Positions 1 to 9,408 of a DNA stretch of 64,000 nt are shown in pieces (the stretch's first letter is position 1; each line of letters starts with the position of its first letter). Below the pieces are notes generated by a model. It did no database searches and was not told where the DNA came from. It was given only the letters and a program-made list of their open reading frames with translations. The stretch is from assembly GCA_964612425.1 (NCBI GenBank), contig CAZTDX010000008.1, forward strand, positions 20,155 to 84,154. The letters run 5' to 3'. The translations under genes were made by a program, and so were the position numbers. This DNA comes from CAUJGP01 sp964612425 (lineage in GTDB: Bacteria > Bdellovibrionota > Bdellovibrionia > Bdellovibrionales > Bdellovibrionaceae).

Positions 1-1993
1 TAGAATTAAAATGAGTTTCTAATCTTATATGCGCTTTCTCGCCCGGAGTCACTGCATGAATGGCGTTATCCACCAAGTTACCCACAACTCTTTTTATTTG
101 TTCGGGATCAATCTTAAAATCGGGGAGTTTAGAGTCAGAAATAAATTCGATCCTATGTTGGCTATGGGCTGATCGATAAAGCACTAAAGCCTCTTCAATG
201 GTTTGATTTAGCGAAGCCATAACTTTTCTTGCTTCAGGAAGTCGAGCAAATTGACTAAATTCATTGACGAGGCGTCGTAACTCATCTGTTTGCTTGATGA
301 TCATGCTGGTGCATTCGGAAAAAGCGGCATCAGCCAATTGGTTTCCGAATTTTCTTTGCAATCGCTCCGCTGATAACTTGATGGGGGTGAGCGGATTTTT
401 AATCTCATGGGCAATACGACGAGCCACCTCCGTCCACGCCGCAGCTCTTTGGGCATTCACAATGGGAGTGAGATCGTCAAATACTAAAATTCTTCCCACT
501 TCTAAGCTTTTTTCATCACGGAGAGTACTGAGGGTGACTTGAAGGGGCACTGTCTGACCACTCACTGTAATTGAAATTTCTTTTTGCAAGCTATCTAAAC
601 CACGCTCTTTCATTACTTTAATGAGGTCTAAAATTGTTTTGTAGTTTTCACGACTAAAGAGTTCTTTTGCGGGTCTTCCCAAAAAATTTTCTGGTTGAAC
701 GTTCAGTAATTGGCTCGCTTTGCGATTGAGTGTGGTGATAAAGCCTTCATGATCAACCGAGATAACCCCGGTACTCACATTGGCTAAAACCACTTCGACG
801 TAGCGAGAGTGTTTATTTAAATTTTCAATCATGATTTCTAGGTTTTCTTGAGCTTCGTCGACTTCTTTTTCAGATTTTGCTAAATTCAAAGTCATTAAAT
901 TGAAACTTTTGACGAGTTCAGCAATTTCTTCGGAACCAGATTGAACTTGAACTTCGGAGTAATCGCCTTCGGCAACACGCCTCGTGGCTCGTCCCACCAT
1001 CACAAGGGGAATAGAAAGTTGCTTCGCTAAATAAAAACCAAACCAAGTGGCGGCAAGCAAGATAACTAGAGTCATAAAAAATAAAATAATAGTATAAATA
1101 GATTTTAGTGGATACTCCAGCGGGTTTACATCGCGAAAGTCTTCGTAGGCAGATGAAATATCGTTCATTTTTGAAATCAAGGAAAGAGGTACATAACTTG
1201 AAACCACAACGGCACCACGATCGAGTTTTTCATCTACCGGGACAATCACTCGCACTAAGTTTCCTTCTCCAAACTGGTGAATGGTGCTGGCTTCAGTCCG
1301 GTTTTTAATCCCTTTTTGCAAAAATTCTAAAGACAGTGTTGGAAGTCGTGAAATAGTTTGTTCGCTTGAAACAGAAGTGATTCGATCCGCGAAGAGGCTA
1401 GGGTAATACTCTACGGCATCTAGGCTGAAAGTTTCTCGGAGTTCTTTGAGTCGTTCTTTGATTTGACGAGACGAAGACAAATTATGAATTTGTTTAGCGA
1501 CTTCGTTGGCAAAATGATAATTTCTTTTTTTGGCATTAAAATAGTAAGCGTTAGTCACTTCGAGTGACCCTTTTAATACTCCGGCCATTTTTACGCTAAA
1601 CCATTTATCAAAACTAGAGTTGATATAAAAGACCGAGATTAAAAACATGAGGGCTGTTGGAATAAAGCTGAAAGCAACAAAGGCGGCTATTAGTTTTGCT
1701 TTTAAACTGCTGCCGATGATCCGGCCTCGTCGCTCTACGAATACTTTGACGACATTACGAAAAATTAAAAACAATAAAAGTAAAAGTAGAATAATATTAA
1801 AGTTAACCAGTCCAAAAAAGAAAATCGAATGCACAAAAGGCAATTCTTGGCTGATACCAAAGAGGCGAATCTGAAACCAGGTTAACAATAAAAATAAAAA
1901 AGAAATCAAAACAACAAAAAGCATTTCGCGCCGACGTTTTTTGAACTCGCCAGGACCTGAAGCAGATAGTTCTATTTCTTGATCTTTAGACAC
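1..1993 (-). CDS. ntrY: NtrY-type sensor histidine kinase (3' end outside window)
   Basis: Membrane histidine kinase of the NtrY family, the sensor half of NtrYX-type nitrogen/redox two-component systems. Translating the minus strand from GTG 1993 gives about 664 residues that run off the window start. Visible in order: N-terminal hydrophobic helices, a second membrane pair around the GSSLKAKLIAAFVAFSFIP segment typical of NtrY, an extracytoplasmic stretch, HAMP linker, PAS domain, H-box HEIKNPLTPIKLS (near 400 on the plus strand) and N-box GNLVDNAIHAV; the G-boxes lie outside. Start is inferred: GTG 1993 lies 4 bp from the ribH stop, so the two are probably co-transcribed, ribH first. A response regulator gene would be expected beyond position 1. 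Confidence 0.88.
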   Translation of the reverse strand, partial: MSKDQEIELSASGPGEFKKRRREMLFVVLISFLFLLLTWFQIRLFGISQELPFVHSIFFFGLVNFNIILLLLLLFLIFRNVVKVFVERRGRIIGSSLKAKLIAAFVAFSFIPTALMFLISVFYINSSFDKWFSVKMAGVLKGSLEVTNAYYFNAKKRNYHFANEVAKQIHNLSSSRQIKERLKELRETFSLDAVEYYPSLFADRITSVSSEQTISRLPTLSLEFLQKGIKNRTEASTIHQFGEGNLVRVIVPVDEKLDRGAVVVSSYVPLSLISKMNDISSAYEDFRDVNPLEYPLKSIYTIILFFMTLVILLAATWFGFYLAKQLSIPLVMVGRATRRVAEGDYSEVQVQSGSEEIAELVKSFNLMTLNLAKSEKEVDEAQENLEIMIENLNKHSRYVEVVLANVSTGVISVDHEGFITTLNRKASQLLNVQPENFLGRPAKELFSRENYKTILDLIKVMKERGLDSLQKEISITVSGQTVPLQVTLSTLRDEKSLEVGRILVFDDLTPIVNAQRAAAWTEVARRIAHEIKNPLTPIKLSAERLQRKFGNQLADAAFSECTSMIIKQTDELRRLVNEFSQFARLPEARKVMASLNQTIEEALVLYRSAHSQHRIEFISDSKLPDFKIDPEQIKRVVGNLVDNAIHAVTPGEKAHIRLETHFNS

Positions 1994-1996
1994 TAA

Positions 1997-2449
1997 TTAA
2001 TTTCCACTCTTATTGAAAGCATCTTTTTTTAACTGAGTTAGGAGATTTAGCATCTCTAATACCACTTCGGCGGCCTCTGAACCTTTGTTCCCGTGAGAGC
2101 CGGTGGTGCGCTCCTGGGCTTGTTCTTCGTTTTCAGTTGTTAGAACACCAAATCCAATCGGTTTTCCATATTCAAGCATTAAGTGAGTAACTCCGCGTTC
2201 AACGCTTTGGCAAACATAATCAAAGTGTGCAGTGTCTCCACGAATGACCGCGCCTAGGGTTATTACTCCATCACATCCCTGATCGAAAAGAGCTTTTGTG
2301 GCTAAGGGGATTTCAACGGCACCAGGAACTCTGATAGACCATATTTGTTTATCAGTAAGCCCAGCTTTTTTTAAAGTGGCAATCGCACCTTTTTCTAATT
2401 CAAAGGTAAACTCACTATTAAATTTAGCGGTGACGACTCCAATAAGCAT
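1997..2449 (-). CDS. ribH: 6,7-dimethyl-8-ribityllumazine synthase
   Basis: Lumazine synthase, the penultimate step of riboflavin synthesis: condenses 5-amino-6-ribitylamino-uracil with dihydroxybutanone phosphate in the cytoplasm. 150 residues, normal family length. Recognisable are VPGAVEIPLA, the phosphate-binding stretch LGAVIRGDTAHFDYV and the C-terminal GFGVLTTENEEQA region. No other rib gene is in the window; the next gene downstream on the same strand is the NtrY-like kinase, 3 bp away, an unusual partner for ribH. Confidence 0.95.
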   Translation of the reverse strand: MLIGVVTAKFNSEFTFELEKGAIATLKKAGLTDKQIWSIRVPGAVEIPLATKALFDQGCDGVITLGAVIRGDTAHFDYVCQSVERGVTHLMLEYGKPIGFGVLTTENEEQAQERTTGSHGNKGSEAAEVVLEMLNLLTQLKKDAFNKSGN

Positions 2450-2826
2450 AGAAAAATTCCTCTTCGGGTGTGGTTTTGAAAAGAGTTTCGCGATAGCAAC
2501 TAATTACCGGACTGTTATTTAACAAAATCTTCCTGTAAAAGTCGAGCTTAACCTCAATACTAAATTACAATATATGCTTAAAATGTATTCAAATTGTTAG
2601 CCTAAAACTAGTGCTCTGACCACTCAGTTTTGTCGAGTTATGCGAAGTTGCTAAATTTTAAGTCAAGGCGTGATGAGGAGTTTTGGCGGGTCCTAAAGAA
2701 ACAATGAGCTATACAGAAATATAAATTAGAAGTAAAATACTGTTTAGATTCATATAGTTATGATAAGTTCTCACTATAATGATATGTAACATTGATTTTA
2801 ATTCATTATAATGAGATCATAAAAAA
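2450..2826. other. gene-free stretch with an operator-like inverted repeat
   Basis: 377 bp between the divergent ribH and the ATPase gene at 2827. The only clear structure is an inverted repeat at 2769-2782 and 2803-2816 (14 bp arms, one mismatch, each arm containing TATAAT-like sequence), ending 10 bp before the ATPase start codon. It could be the promoter/operator of that gene. No coding signal or FMN-riboswitch-like element recognised in the rest. Confidence 0.5.
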
Positions 2827-4104
2827 ATGACAGAAAGTGCATTACTAAAAATACTCGCTGAACAGCAAATGGAGGCTGAGGGTTGGATTTCAAGCTCTCA
2901 AGTAATTCATCGCGAGAAAAGTTCTGAGTATTTGTCATCCCTTAAAGACCCTTTAATTAAAATAATAGTGGGAGTTCGCCGTTGCGGGAAATCTTTTTTA
3001 TCTCTACATAGTCTTCCCCCATCATCATGGCTTTATGTTAATTTTGATGATGAACGTTTATCAGATCTTTCAGCAGAAGATCTAAATAAAATTTATAGTT
3101 GCGGGTTACAACTAAAGCAAAATATCCAATACTGGGTTTTTGATGAGATTCAGAATATTAAAAATTGGGATCTATTCGTAAATAGACTCAATCGAAAAAA
3201 ATTAAACCTAGTTATTACTGGTAGTAATGGAAAGCTTTTATCTAAAGAACTATCAACACACTTAACGGGAAGATTTCTAAGCATTGAGTTGTTCCCTCTC
3301 TCTTTTAAAGAATATTTATCGTTCTCTTTAATAGAGACAACGCAAGGGAGATCCATTCCGACTGAATTAGAAGCTAAAATTAAAATCAAATTTAATGAGT
3401 ACCTTCGACAAGGAGGGTTTCCAGAAACTTTAAAGTTGATCAATAAAGGGCCATATCTGAGAGAATTATATAATAGCATATTAACTAGAGACATTCTTCA
3501 AAGATATGCATTGAGGAATCCAACAGAATTAAAATCAATTGCACGGCTTTTAATTAATAACATAAGTAAAGAGATGAGTTACAAAAGCTTGAGCGAATCC
3601 ACTCATTTGGGCAGCATTAATACTGCAAAAAAATATGTTTCTTTTTTAAATGATTGCTATTTGTTTTTTGAGCTTGAAGCCTTCTCACCAAAAATAAGAA
3701 ATCGCATAACTCGTGAGCGAAAAATCTACGCAATTGATACAGGACTGTATAATGCACTCCAAACATCAGTTTCTGAGAACCTTGGCGCACAGCTTGAAAA
3801 CTTTGTGTTTCTTGAGTTATATCGCAAATCGCTAGAACTTTTTTATTTAAAAGAAAAAGACTTTGAAGTCGATTTTGTTATCTTGAAGGATCGCAAAATA
3901 CAACAACTCATACAGGTTTGTTATGATATGTCTGATGTTAAAACGGAAAATCGAGAAATAAGAAGTCTTATTAAAGCCTCTGAAAAATATTTTTGCTCAC
4001 ATCTTACCATTTTAACATTTGAACAAGAGTCAGAAAAAATTGTTGATGGTAAAAAAATTTCTATCATTCCAGTATGGAAATGGATTTTAAGTTCAATCCG
4101 TTAG
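2827..4104 (+). CDS. AAA-type ATPase with C-terminal DUF4143-like nuclease-fold domain
   Basis: 425 residues of the AAA_14/DUF4143 family, common accessory ATPases whose role is not settled. N-terminal AAA module has Walker A GVRRCGKS (about residues 49-56) and Walker B-type VFDEIQNI; the C-terminal part carries the family features KIYAIDTGLYNAL and a PD-(D/E)xK-like FEVDFVI stretch. Isolated gene, AT-rich, with its own inverted-repeat upstream region; it overlaps the convergent next gene by 12 bp. Family members are often spread horizontally. Function in this organism unknown. Confidence 0.85.
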   Translation: MTESALLKILAEQQMEAEGWISSSQVIHREKSSEYLSSLKDPLIKIIVGVRRCGKSFLSLHSLPPSSWLYVNFDDERLSDLSAEDLNKIYSCGLQLKQNIQYWVFDEIQNIKNWDLFVNRLNRKKLNLVITGSNGKLLSKELSTHLTGRFLSIELFPLSFKEYLSFSLIETTQGRSIPTELEAKIKIKFNEYLRQGGFPETLKLINKGPYLRELYNSILTRDILQRYALRNPTELKSIARLLINNISKEMSYKSLSESTHLGSINTAKKYVSFLNDCYLFFELEAFSPKIRNRITRERKIYAIDTGLYNALQTSVSENLGAQLENFVFLELYRKSLELFYLKEKDFEVDFVILKDRKIQQLIQVCYDMSDVKTENREIRSLIKASEKYFCSHLTILTFEQESEKIVDGKKISIIPVWKWILSSIR

Positions 4105-4608
4105 AACAGAGTGACAGCTTTTAGATAAATCAGTGTGCTCGCTAATCTCACCAGTGCTTTGATCCTGGCATCCGCAAAAATTTCTGTTGTTAGCGCTGAC
4201 CAAGATTCCATTGAGTTGTTTGCATTTATTGGCGAGCTCCTGCTTGCTTGATTTTGCGATATGAGATTGGGTTCGTAGTTTTTCAATTTCCACATTTTTT
4301 TGATATTCATAAAGCGCTGGCTTTTCTTCTTGTGATTTATTGTTTACGCAAAAGCTTATAGAATTAAGATAAGTTTTACCACAAAGACAATGAAGGTCAC
4401 CAAAATACATTTTTGGTTCACCACCTTTAGCTTTGCATTCAAGTTCTGAAAGTGCCCACGGGTTGTTATCTCTCATGTGTTCCCATATTTCTAGATTGGT
4501 CATTTGTGTATAATCAGGATAGTTTTTTTGTATGTCAGCAGCAAGCAAGTGTGATGACAAGAAGATGATTTGAATGACGCTTAAAGTGTATAATAATACT
4601 TTTTTCAT
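4093..4608 (-). CDS. exported cysteine-rich hypothetical protein
   Basis: 171 residues with an N-terminal Sec signal peptide (MKKVLLYTLSVIQIIFLSSHLLAA). The mature part has at least eight cysteines in pairs (for example LHCLCGK, NFCGCQD), suggesting disulfides in the periplasm or outside. I do not recognise the family. Start at 4608 follows a GAGGGAG ribosome site. Its 3' end overlaps the convergent ATPase gene by 12 bp. Confidence 0.7.
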   Translation of the reverse strand: MKKVLLYTLSVIQIIFLSSHLLAADIQKNYPDYTQMTNLEIWEHMRDNNPWALSELECKAKGGEPKMYFGDLHCLCGKTYLNSISFCVNNKSQEEKPALYEYQKNVEIEKLRTQSHIAKSSKQELANKCKQLNGILVSANNRNFCGCQDQSTGEISEHTDLSKSCHSVLTD

Positions 4609-4751
4609 AAAGACTCCCTCGCGCTAATAATAAAAAGAAGATCTAATATATAAATAATAACTATTTATTTCAACTGTAATTATTTAGACAGAGAGTGACG
4701 AAAATGGCGATAAGGAAATCCTGAATAAAATAAGTGAATTGCGTGACTTTT

Positions 4752-4785
4752 AAAGTTGAGTTGCCAATGATGGCAACTCAACTTT
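4752..4785. terminator. strong hairpin, probable bidirectional terminator
   Basis: Perfect 15-bp inverted repeat (AAAGTTGAGTTGCCA / TGGCAACTCAACTTT) with a 4-base loop, 26 bp past the stop of the minus-strand sigma-54 activator gene. A/T-rich flanks on both sides fit a terminator. Confidence 0.7.
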
Positions 4786-4810
4786 ATCTTTAAAAGATTT
4801 AAATGATAAT

Positions 4811-6367
4811 TTAGGACCTGATTATTTTGCGCTTATCAAGGCCGTATTTTTCTACTTTCATGATAAGACCAGCGCGGCTAATTCCCAACTCTTTTGCAAG
4901 TTTGGATTTATTCCATCCTGTTCGTCGCAGTCCTTCATGAATCATATCGCGCTCTAGTTCTTCAAGTGCATCTTTAAGTTTTCCTTGAAGACGGGCTCCT
5001 TGAACTTTTGATTTTTCCGAGGATTCTAAGATTTTTCCAGATAAAAGCTCTTCGCCAATTTTAGTTTCCTCACCGGCAAGAACAACACATCTTTCCATTT
5101 CATTTTGTAATTCTCGAACGTTTCCGGGCCAAACATAATCGTAAAGCTTTTCAAGTGCTCTTCGAGTCAGAGTCTTTTTGCCTCCGCCCTTTGAATCACA
5201 GGCTTTTTGTAAAAAGAACTCTGCAAGCAACGGAATGTCTTCTTTGCGCTCTTTCAGAGAAGGAACGCGAATGTTGATCACATTTAAACGATAGTATAAA
5301 TCTTCTCTAAAAGTACCTTGCTCTACCATCTCACGTAAATTTCGATTTGTGGCGGCAATAATTCGAGCATCCACTTTTCTACCCTCAGTGGCACCAACGG
5401 GCATGAAGGTTCCTTCTTGTAGAACTCGAAGCAGTTTAACTTGCATTTGTGGTGACGTATCACCGATTTCATCCAGAAAGAATGTCCCCTTGTCGGCCAT
5501 TTCAAATAAACCTTTTTTATCTTTGAGTGCGCCAGTGAATGAACCCTTTACGTGACCAAAAAGCTCGGACTCTAAGAGGTTATCAACAAACGCTGAACAG
5601 TTTTGAATGACAAATGCTTTATCTTTACGATTCGAATTATAGTGAATCGATTTAGCAATTAATTCTTTTCCTGTACCGTTGTCACCTTGAATGAGAACCG
5701 TGCTATCTGCACCCTTAATTTTATCAAGAAGCGAATAGAGGTTTTGCATTGGCTTTGATTTACCAATCATATTGTCGTACTTGAATCGGCTGCCTAACTC
5801 TTTGTTGAGTTCATTGATGCGATCTTCTCTGGAGGTAATTTCTAAATGTAATGTTTTTACCTCTTGTACAACAAGATCACAGAGATCAACAAAGTGCTGT
5901 CTTTCAGCTTCGTCGACACTCTTGAACATGGCAAAAGCTTTTTCAATGATTTCACCCGAACAACCAAATGCAGCTAAGCGATCACGAACTTCATTTAATT
6001 TTTGAGAAAAGTTTTCATCTCTAAAAAAACCAGTAACAAGAACCGTACCCATATAATCATTTTCAATGAGTAGTGGGAATACCCCAATATCATAGCCAAT
6101 CATATCCCATTTTCTAATGCTGTAGCGGTTATCTGAGTTGCGAAGATCCTCAACGGCTTTAGCAACCAGTTCAGAAAGATTGGCACGGCAGGCTTCCTTT
6201 TGCATTAAATAATGAGTGGCAGGATTTTTACATTGTGCCTTACCAGTAAAGCCTTTAACGAGTCCCTTTTCATCAGTAAAGAGAAGATCGATATTCCACC
6301 AGCTATTAAGAATGAGTCTTAATTTATCAATTACGTGTATATGCTCGAAATCATCCCAGTTAATCAT
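4811..6367 (-). CDS. PocR-domain sigma-54-dependent transcriptional activator
   Basis: 518-residue enhancer-binding protein. N-terminus (about 1-120) looks like a PocR ligand-binding domain, then a linker helix, AAA+ domain with Walker A GDNGTGKE (228-235) and sigma-54 contact loop GSFTGA (275-280; the usual form is GAFTGA), and a C-terminal Fis-type helix-turn-helix (LAKELGISRAGLIMKVEKYG). There is no receiver domain, so it should answer directly to a small ligand. It stands alone with a terminator downstream; its target is not evident in the window. Confidence 0.9.
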   Translation of the reverse strand: MINWDDFEHIHVIDKLRLILNSWWNIDLLFTDEKGLVKGFTGKAQCKNPATHYLMQKEACRANLSELVAKAVEDLRNSDNRYSIRKWDMIGYDIGVFPLLIENDYMGTVLVTGFFRDENFSQKLNEVRDRLAAFGCSGEIIEKAFAMFKSVDEAERQHFVDLCDLVVQEVKTLHLEITSREDRINELNKELGSRFKYDNMIGKSKPMQNLYSLLDKIKGADSTVLIQGDNGTGKELIAKSIHYNSNRKDKAFVIQNCSAFVDNLLESELFGHVKGSFTGALKDKKGLFEMADKGTFFLDEIGDTSPQMQVKLLRVLQEGTFMPVGATEGRKVDARIIAATNRNLREMVEQGTFREDLYYRLNVINIRVPSLKERKEDIPLLAEFFLQKACDSKGGGKKTLTRRALEKLYDYVWPGNVRELQNEMERCVVLAGEETKIGEELLSGKILESSEKSKVQGARLQGKLKDALEELERDMIHEGLRRTGWNKSKLAKELGISRAGLIMKVEKYGLDKRKIIRS

Positions 6368-6389
6368 AGAAGATCCCCCTTTTTATGGT

Positions 6390-6407
6390 GTCGATCATAT
6401 TATCGAC
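6390..6407. promoter_or_regulatory. small palindrome upstream of the PocR activator
   Basis: GTCGAT-6-ATCGAC inverted repeat 23 bp upstream of the start codon at 6367. Its position fits an operator or autoregulatory site, but the arms are short and could be chance. Confidence 0.3.
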
Positions 6408-6467
6408 AGTAAGTTGTTTAAACTTTAGGGGTCTGGTCAATAATTTATACAACTAAATAGTAAATAT

Positions 6468-9305
6468 TTAATTACTCAAGTATTTTTTTAAATACTGGGC
6501 TGTCAAACCTTGGGATTGGGCGAGGAGATTTTTGGTGGGGCCAGCAAATACGAGTTCCCCACCTTCTGGGCCACCTTCCGGTCCCATATCAATAACGTAG
6601 TCAGAGCCGGAAATGACTTTTAAATTATGTTCTATCACTAAGACACTTCCTCCGCTTTCAATGAGCTTTCGAAGAACATCCATTAGCAGTTCTACTTCGC
6701 GAAAGTGCAACCCAGTCGTGGGTTCATCGAGAATGTAGAGGGTGGATTTTTGACTCACTTGACTGAGTTCTTTAGCAATCTTTAGTCGCTGTGATTCACC
6801 ACCACTAAAGCTATTAGCAGATTGACCAAGTCGAATGTATTCAAGACCAACTTGCTTTAAAAAGGAGAGAGAACGGCGAATATTGGGATAATTCACGAAA
6901 AACTTCATTGCTTCTTCAACTGTTAAGTCGAGAATCTCAATAATATTTTTATCTTGGAATTTAACTTCTAAAATTTCGTCTTGAAATTTTTTTCCATCAC
7001 AAACTTCGCATTTTAAAATAACATTATCCATAAAGACCATATCAACTTCCTCAAAGCCAAGGCCTTTGCAGCTGGGGCATCGACCTCCATCGACATTGAG
7101 GCTGAAATGACCAGGAGTAAATCCTCTTTGTTTAGAGTCGGGAGAAGACGCAAAGAGGGTGCGTATGCCGTCGTAGATTTTCATATACGTAACGATGTTA
7201 CTTCTTAGGGAGCGACCAATGGGTGATTGATCGAGAAGAACGACCTGCTTGATGTGTTCATGGCCAACGATTTCAGTGCACGGCTGGGAAATTAAATATT
7301 CTTGATCAAGGGCTCGAGCAAGCAAAGGATATAAGGTTCGACTCACAAGAGTTGATTTCCCAGAGCCGCTGACGCCTGTTACAACCACAAAGCAGTGCAA
7401 GGGGAAATCCACAGTGACTGATTTTAAGTTATGGCCCGAGGCACCCTTGAGTGTGATTTTGTATTTATATTGAGAGATGTCTATTGGTCTAGTGTTTGCA
7501 GATTGGAGGGTTTGATCTTTAGAATGAAAGTTTCCCCTTTTTAAGTAGGGTACAGTGACTGATTGAGGGTCCTTTAAAAATTCCTTAAACGGTCCAGAAA
7601 AAACAACGTTTCCACCATAGATGCCTGATCCGGGTCCCATTTCTATAATGTTTTCACTTGATGCGATAACGTCATGATCATGCTCTACAACGACGAGTGT
7701 GTTTCCTAAATTTTTAAGATCATTAAGGATTGAAATGAGTCGATCGTTATCGCGGGGGTGTAAGCCCACAGTGGGCTCATCAAGAACATACAAGGTTTGT
7801 GATAGTGCGTTTCCGAGTTGATGAGCGAGCACCAGTCTTTGATATTCTCCGCCGGAAAGTGTGCGCGTTTCTCGGTTTAGAGTTAGGTAATGAACCCCTA
7901 CGCGCAATAAAAAATTGAGGCGAGCCTTGATTTGAGAAAGTACTTCGTCAGCCACTTCGATTTCATGGAAACTTAAATTCAAGTTCTTAAAAAACTCAGA
8001 CAAATCCTTAATCGTCATGGAGCATAATTGCGGAAGGGTGTGTTCATGAAAATAAATAAAATTTGTTTCACTTCGAAGCCGACTCCCTCTGCAGTCGCCG
8101 CACTGAGAAGGACTGCGGTATCTGGCAATAAATACACGGACATGCATTTTGTATTTCATGTCATCCAACATTTTAAAGAGTCCAATGACTCCCATAAAAT
8201 CTTTTGTTCCATTCCAAAGAAGTTGGCGTTGCTCTAAAGATAAGTCTTCCCAAGACTTGTCTGTACTGATTCTATTTTTTTTACAAAACAAGAGAAGCTC
8301 TTTACGGTCTTGAGCGGCACTGGGCATAGTAAATGGATGAAGAGCGCCGTCCATGATGCTTAGTTTGGGGTTGGGGATTACTTTTTTTTCATCGAGCACC
8401 AGAATATTGCCGAAGCCTTTGCATGTGGGGCAAGCTCCATAGGGGCTATTAAAGCTAAAGAGTTTAGTTGAAATGTGAGGGGGTTGATAGCCACAAATGC
8501 TACAACAATTATCTTCGCTCACTTGTAATTGTTGACCAGCAATAGTTACAATTTTTGCTCGAGCTGTTGTGATTTCCGTATTAAATTTGAGGCTGGTAGA
8601 GTAGGCAAGAGACATTGAGTCCATGATGCGACCACGATCATCTTCGAGAAACGCCAGTCGATCGATCACGATATAAAATAAATCTTTTGGCAATCCTTTT
8701 TTAATTGCGCTTGGACCAGATATTTCTCTGACCTCACCCAGTGAAGTTGATTTATTTTTTGGCGGAAGCATGATACGCAAAAACCCCTCTTTAATAAGAA
8801 CGGCGAGAAGTTCTTTATCCTGAGCGGGGCGTCCTTTCTTGGGGACCTCTACTAAAAGATAGCCGCGTTCTCCACTAAATTGGCTTAATACTTTTTGTGT
8901 CGCTTCGGTAACAGATTCTTTCGCTGTGGGAATATGATGAGTGGGGCAAAAGGCTTTACCCAGTTTTTCAAAAAGCAATCTTAGATAATCAACAATTTCT
9001 GTTGTTGTGCCAACCGTGGATCGGCTGTTTTTCACAGAATTATTTTGCTCAATGGAAATGGCGGGAGGAATATTGGATACCCCTTCGATATCTGGCTTGG
9101 GAGCGGCGTTTAAGAATTGGCGTGCATAGTTCGATAAACTTTCGATAAAGCGGCGCTGCCCCTCCGCAAAAAGGGTCTCAAAAGCCAATGAGCTTTTACC
9201 AGAACCGCTCGGTCCGCAAATTACAGTCATAGATCCGAGGGGAATTTTAACTTCGATGTCTTTTAAATTATTTTGTTTTACACCCCAGAGATGAATAGAC
9301 TTCAT
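6468..9305 (-). CDS. uvrA: UvrA, excinuclease ABC subunit A (somewhat divergent)
   Basis: Damage-recognition ATPase of nucleotide excision repair. 945 residues from ATG 9305, preceded by GGGGG at good spacing; an in-frame TTG at 9320 lacks such a site. Two ABC modules: Walker A CGPSGSGKSS near residue 31 and TGVSGSGKST near 640, each with a signature (LSGGEYQRL, FSGGESQRLKIA) and Walker B (LYVLDEPTVGL, LYILDEPTTGL). Zinc-module cysteines are present (CCSICG, CPTCKG, CPSCKG, CEVCDG). Divergence from E. coli in the insertion domain (AFCPTHH region) leaves open that it is a second UvrA paralogue. Confidence 0.92.
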   Translation of the reverse strand: MKSIHLWGVKQNNLKDIEVKIPLGSMTVICGPSGSGKSSLAFETLFAEGQRRFIESLSNYARQFLNAAPKPDIEGVSNIPPAISIEQNNSVKNSRSTVGTTTEIVDYLRLLFEKLGKAFCPTHHIPTAKESVTEATQKVLSQFSGERGYLLVEVPKKGRPAQDKELLAVLIKEGFLRIMLPPKNKSTSLGEVREISGPSAIKKGLPKDLFYIVIDRLAFLEDDRGRIMDSMSLAYSTSLKFNTEITTARAKIVTIAGQQLQVSEDNCCSICGYQPPHISTKLFSFNSPYGACPTCKGFGNILVLDEKKVIPNPKLSIMDGALHPFTMPSAAQDRKELLLFCKKNRISTDKSWEDLSLEQRQLLWNGTKDFMGVIGLFKMLDDMKYKMHVRVFIARYRSPSQCGDCRGSRLRSETNFIYFHEHTLPQLCSMTIKDLSEFFKNLNLSFHEIEVADEVLSQIKARLNFLLRVGVHYLTLNRETRTLSGGEYQRLVLAHQLGNALSQTLYVLDEPTVGLHPRDNDRLISILNDLKNLGNTLVVVEHDHDVIASSENIIEMGPGSGIYGGNVVFSGPFKEFLKDPQSVTVPYLKRGNFHSKDQTLQSANTRPIDISQYKYKITLKGASGHNLKSVTVDFPLHCFVVVTGVSGSGKSTLVSRTLYPLLARALDQEYLISQPCTEIVGHEHIKQVVLLDQSPIGRSLRSNIVTYMKIYDGIRTLFASSPDSKQRGFTPGHFSLNVDGGRCPSCKGLGFEEVDMVFMDNVILKCEVCDGKKFQDEILEVKFQDKNIIEILDLTVEEAMKFFVNYPNIRRSLSFLKQVGLEYIRLGQSANSFSGGESQRLKIAKELSQVSQKSTLYILDEPTTGLHFREVELLMDVLRKLIESGGSVLVIEHNLKVISGSDYVIDMGPEGGPEGGELVFAGPTKNLLAQSQGLTAQYLKKYLSN

Positions 9306-9408
9306 CTTTATTACCCCCAATGAATTTCCATTTTTGTTGGGTATACATCAGGGGATAGGTCCTCGTCTAGTGACACTTTTAAATGAGAGAAAGAGTCAAT
9401 TTCGAAGC

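Noticed and set aside
2450..2768. FMN riboswitch upstream of ribH
   Set aside because: The conserved AGGGYxxxGCG-type FMN aptamer pattern is not visible on the minus strand.
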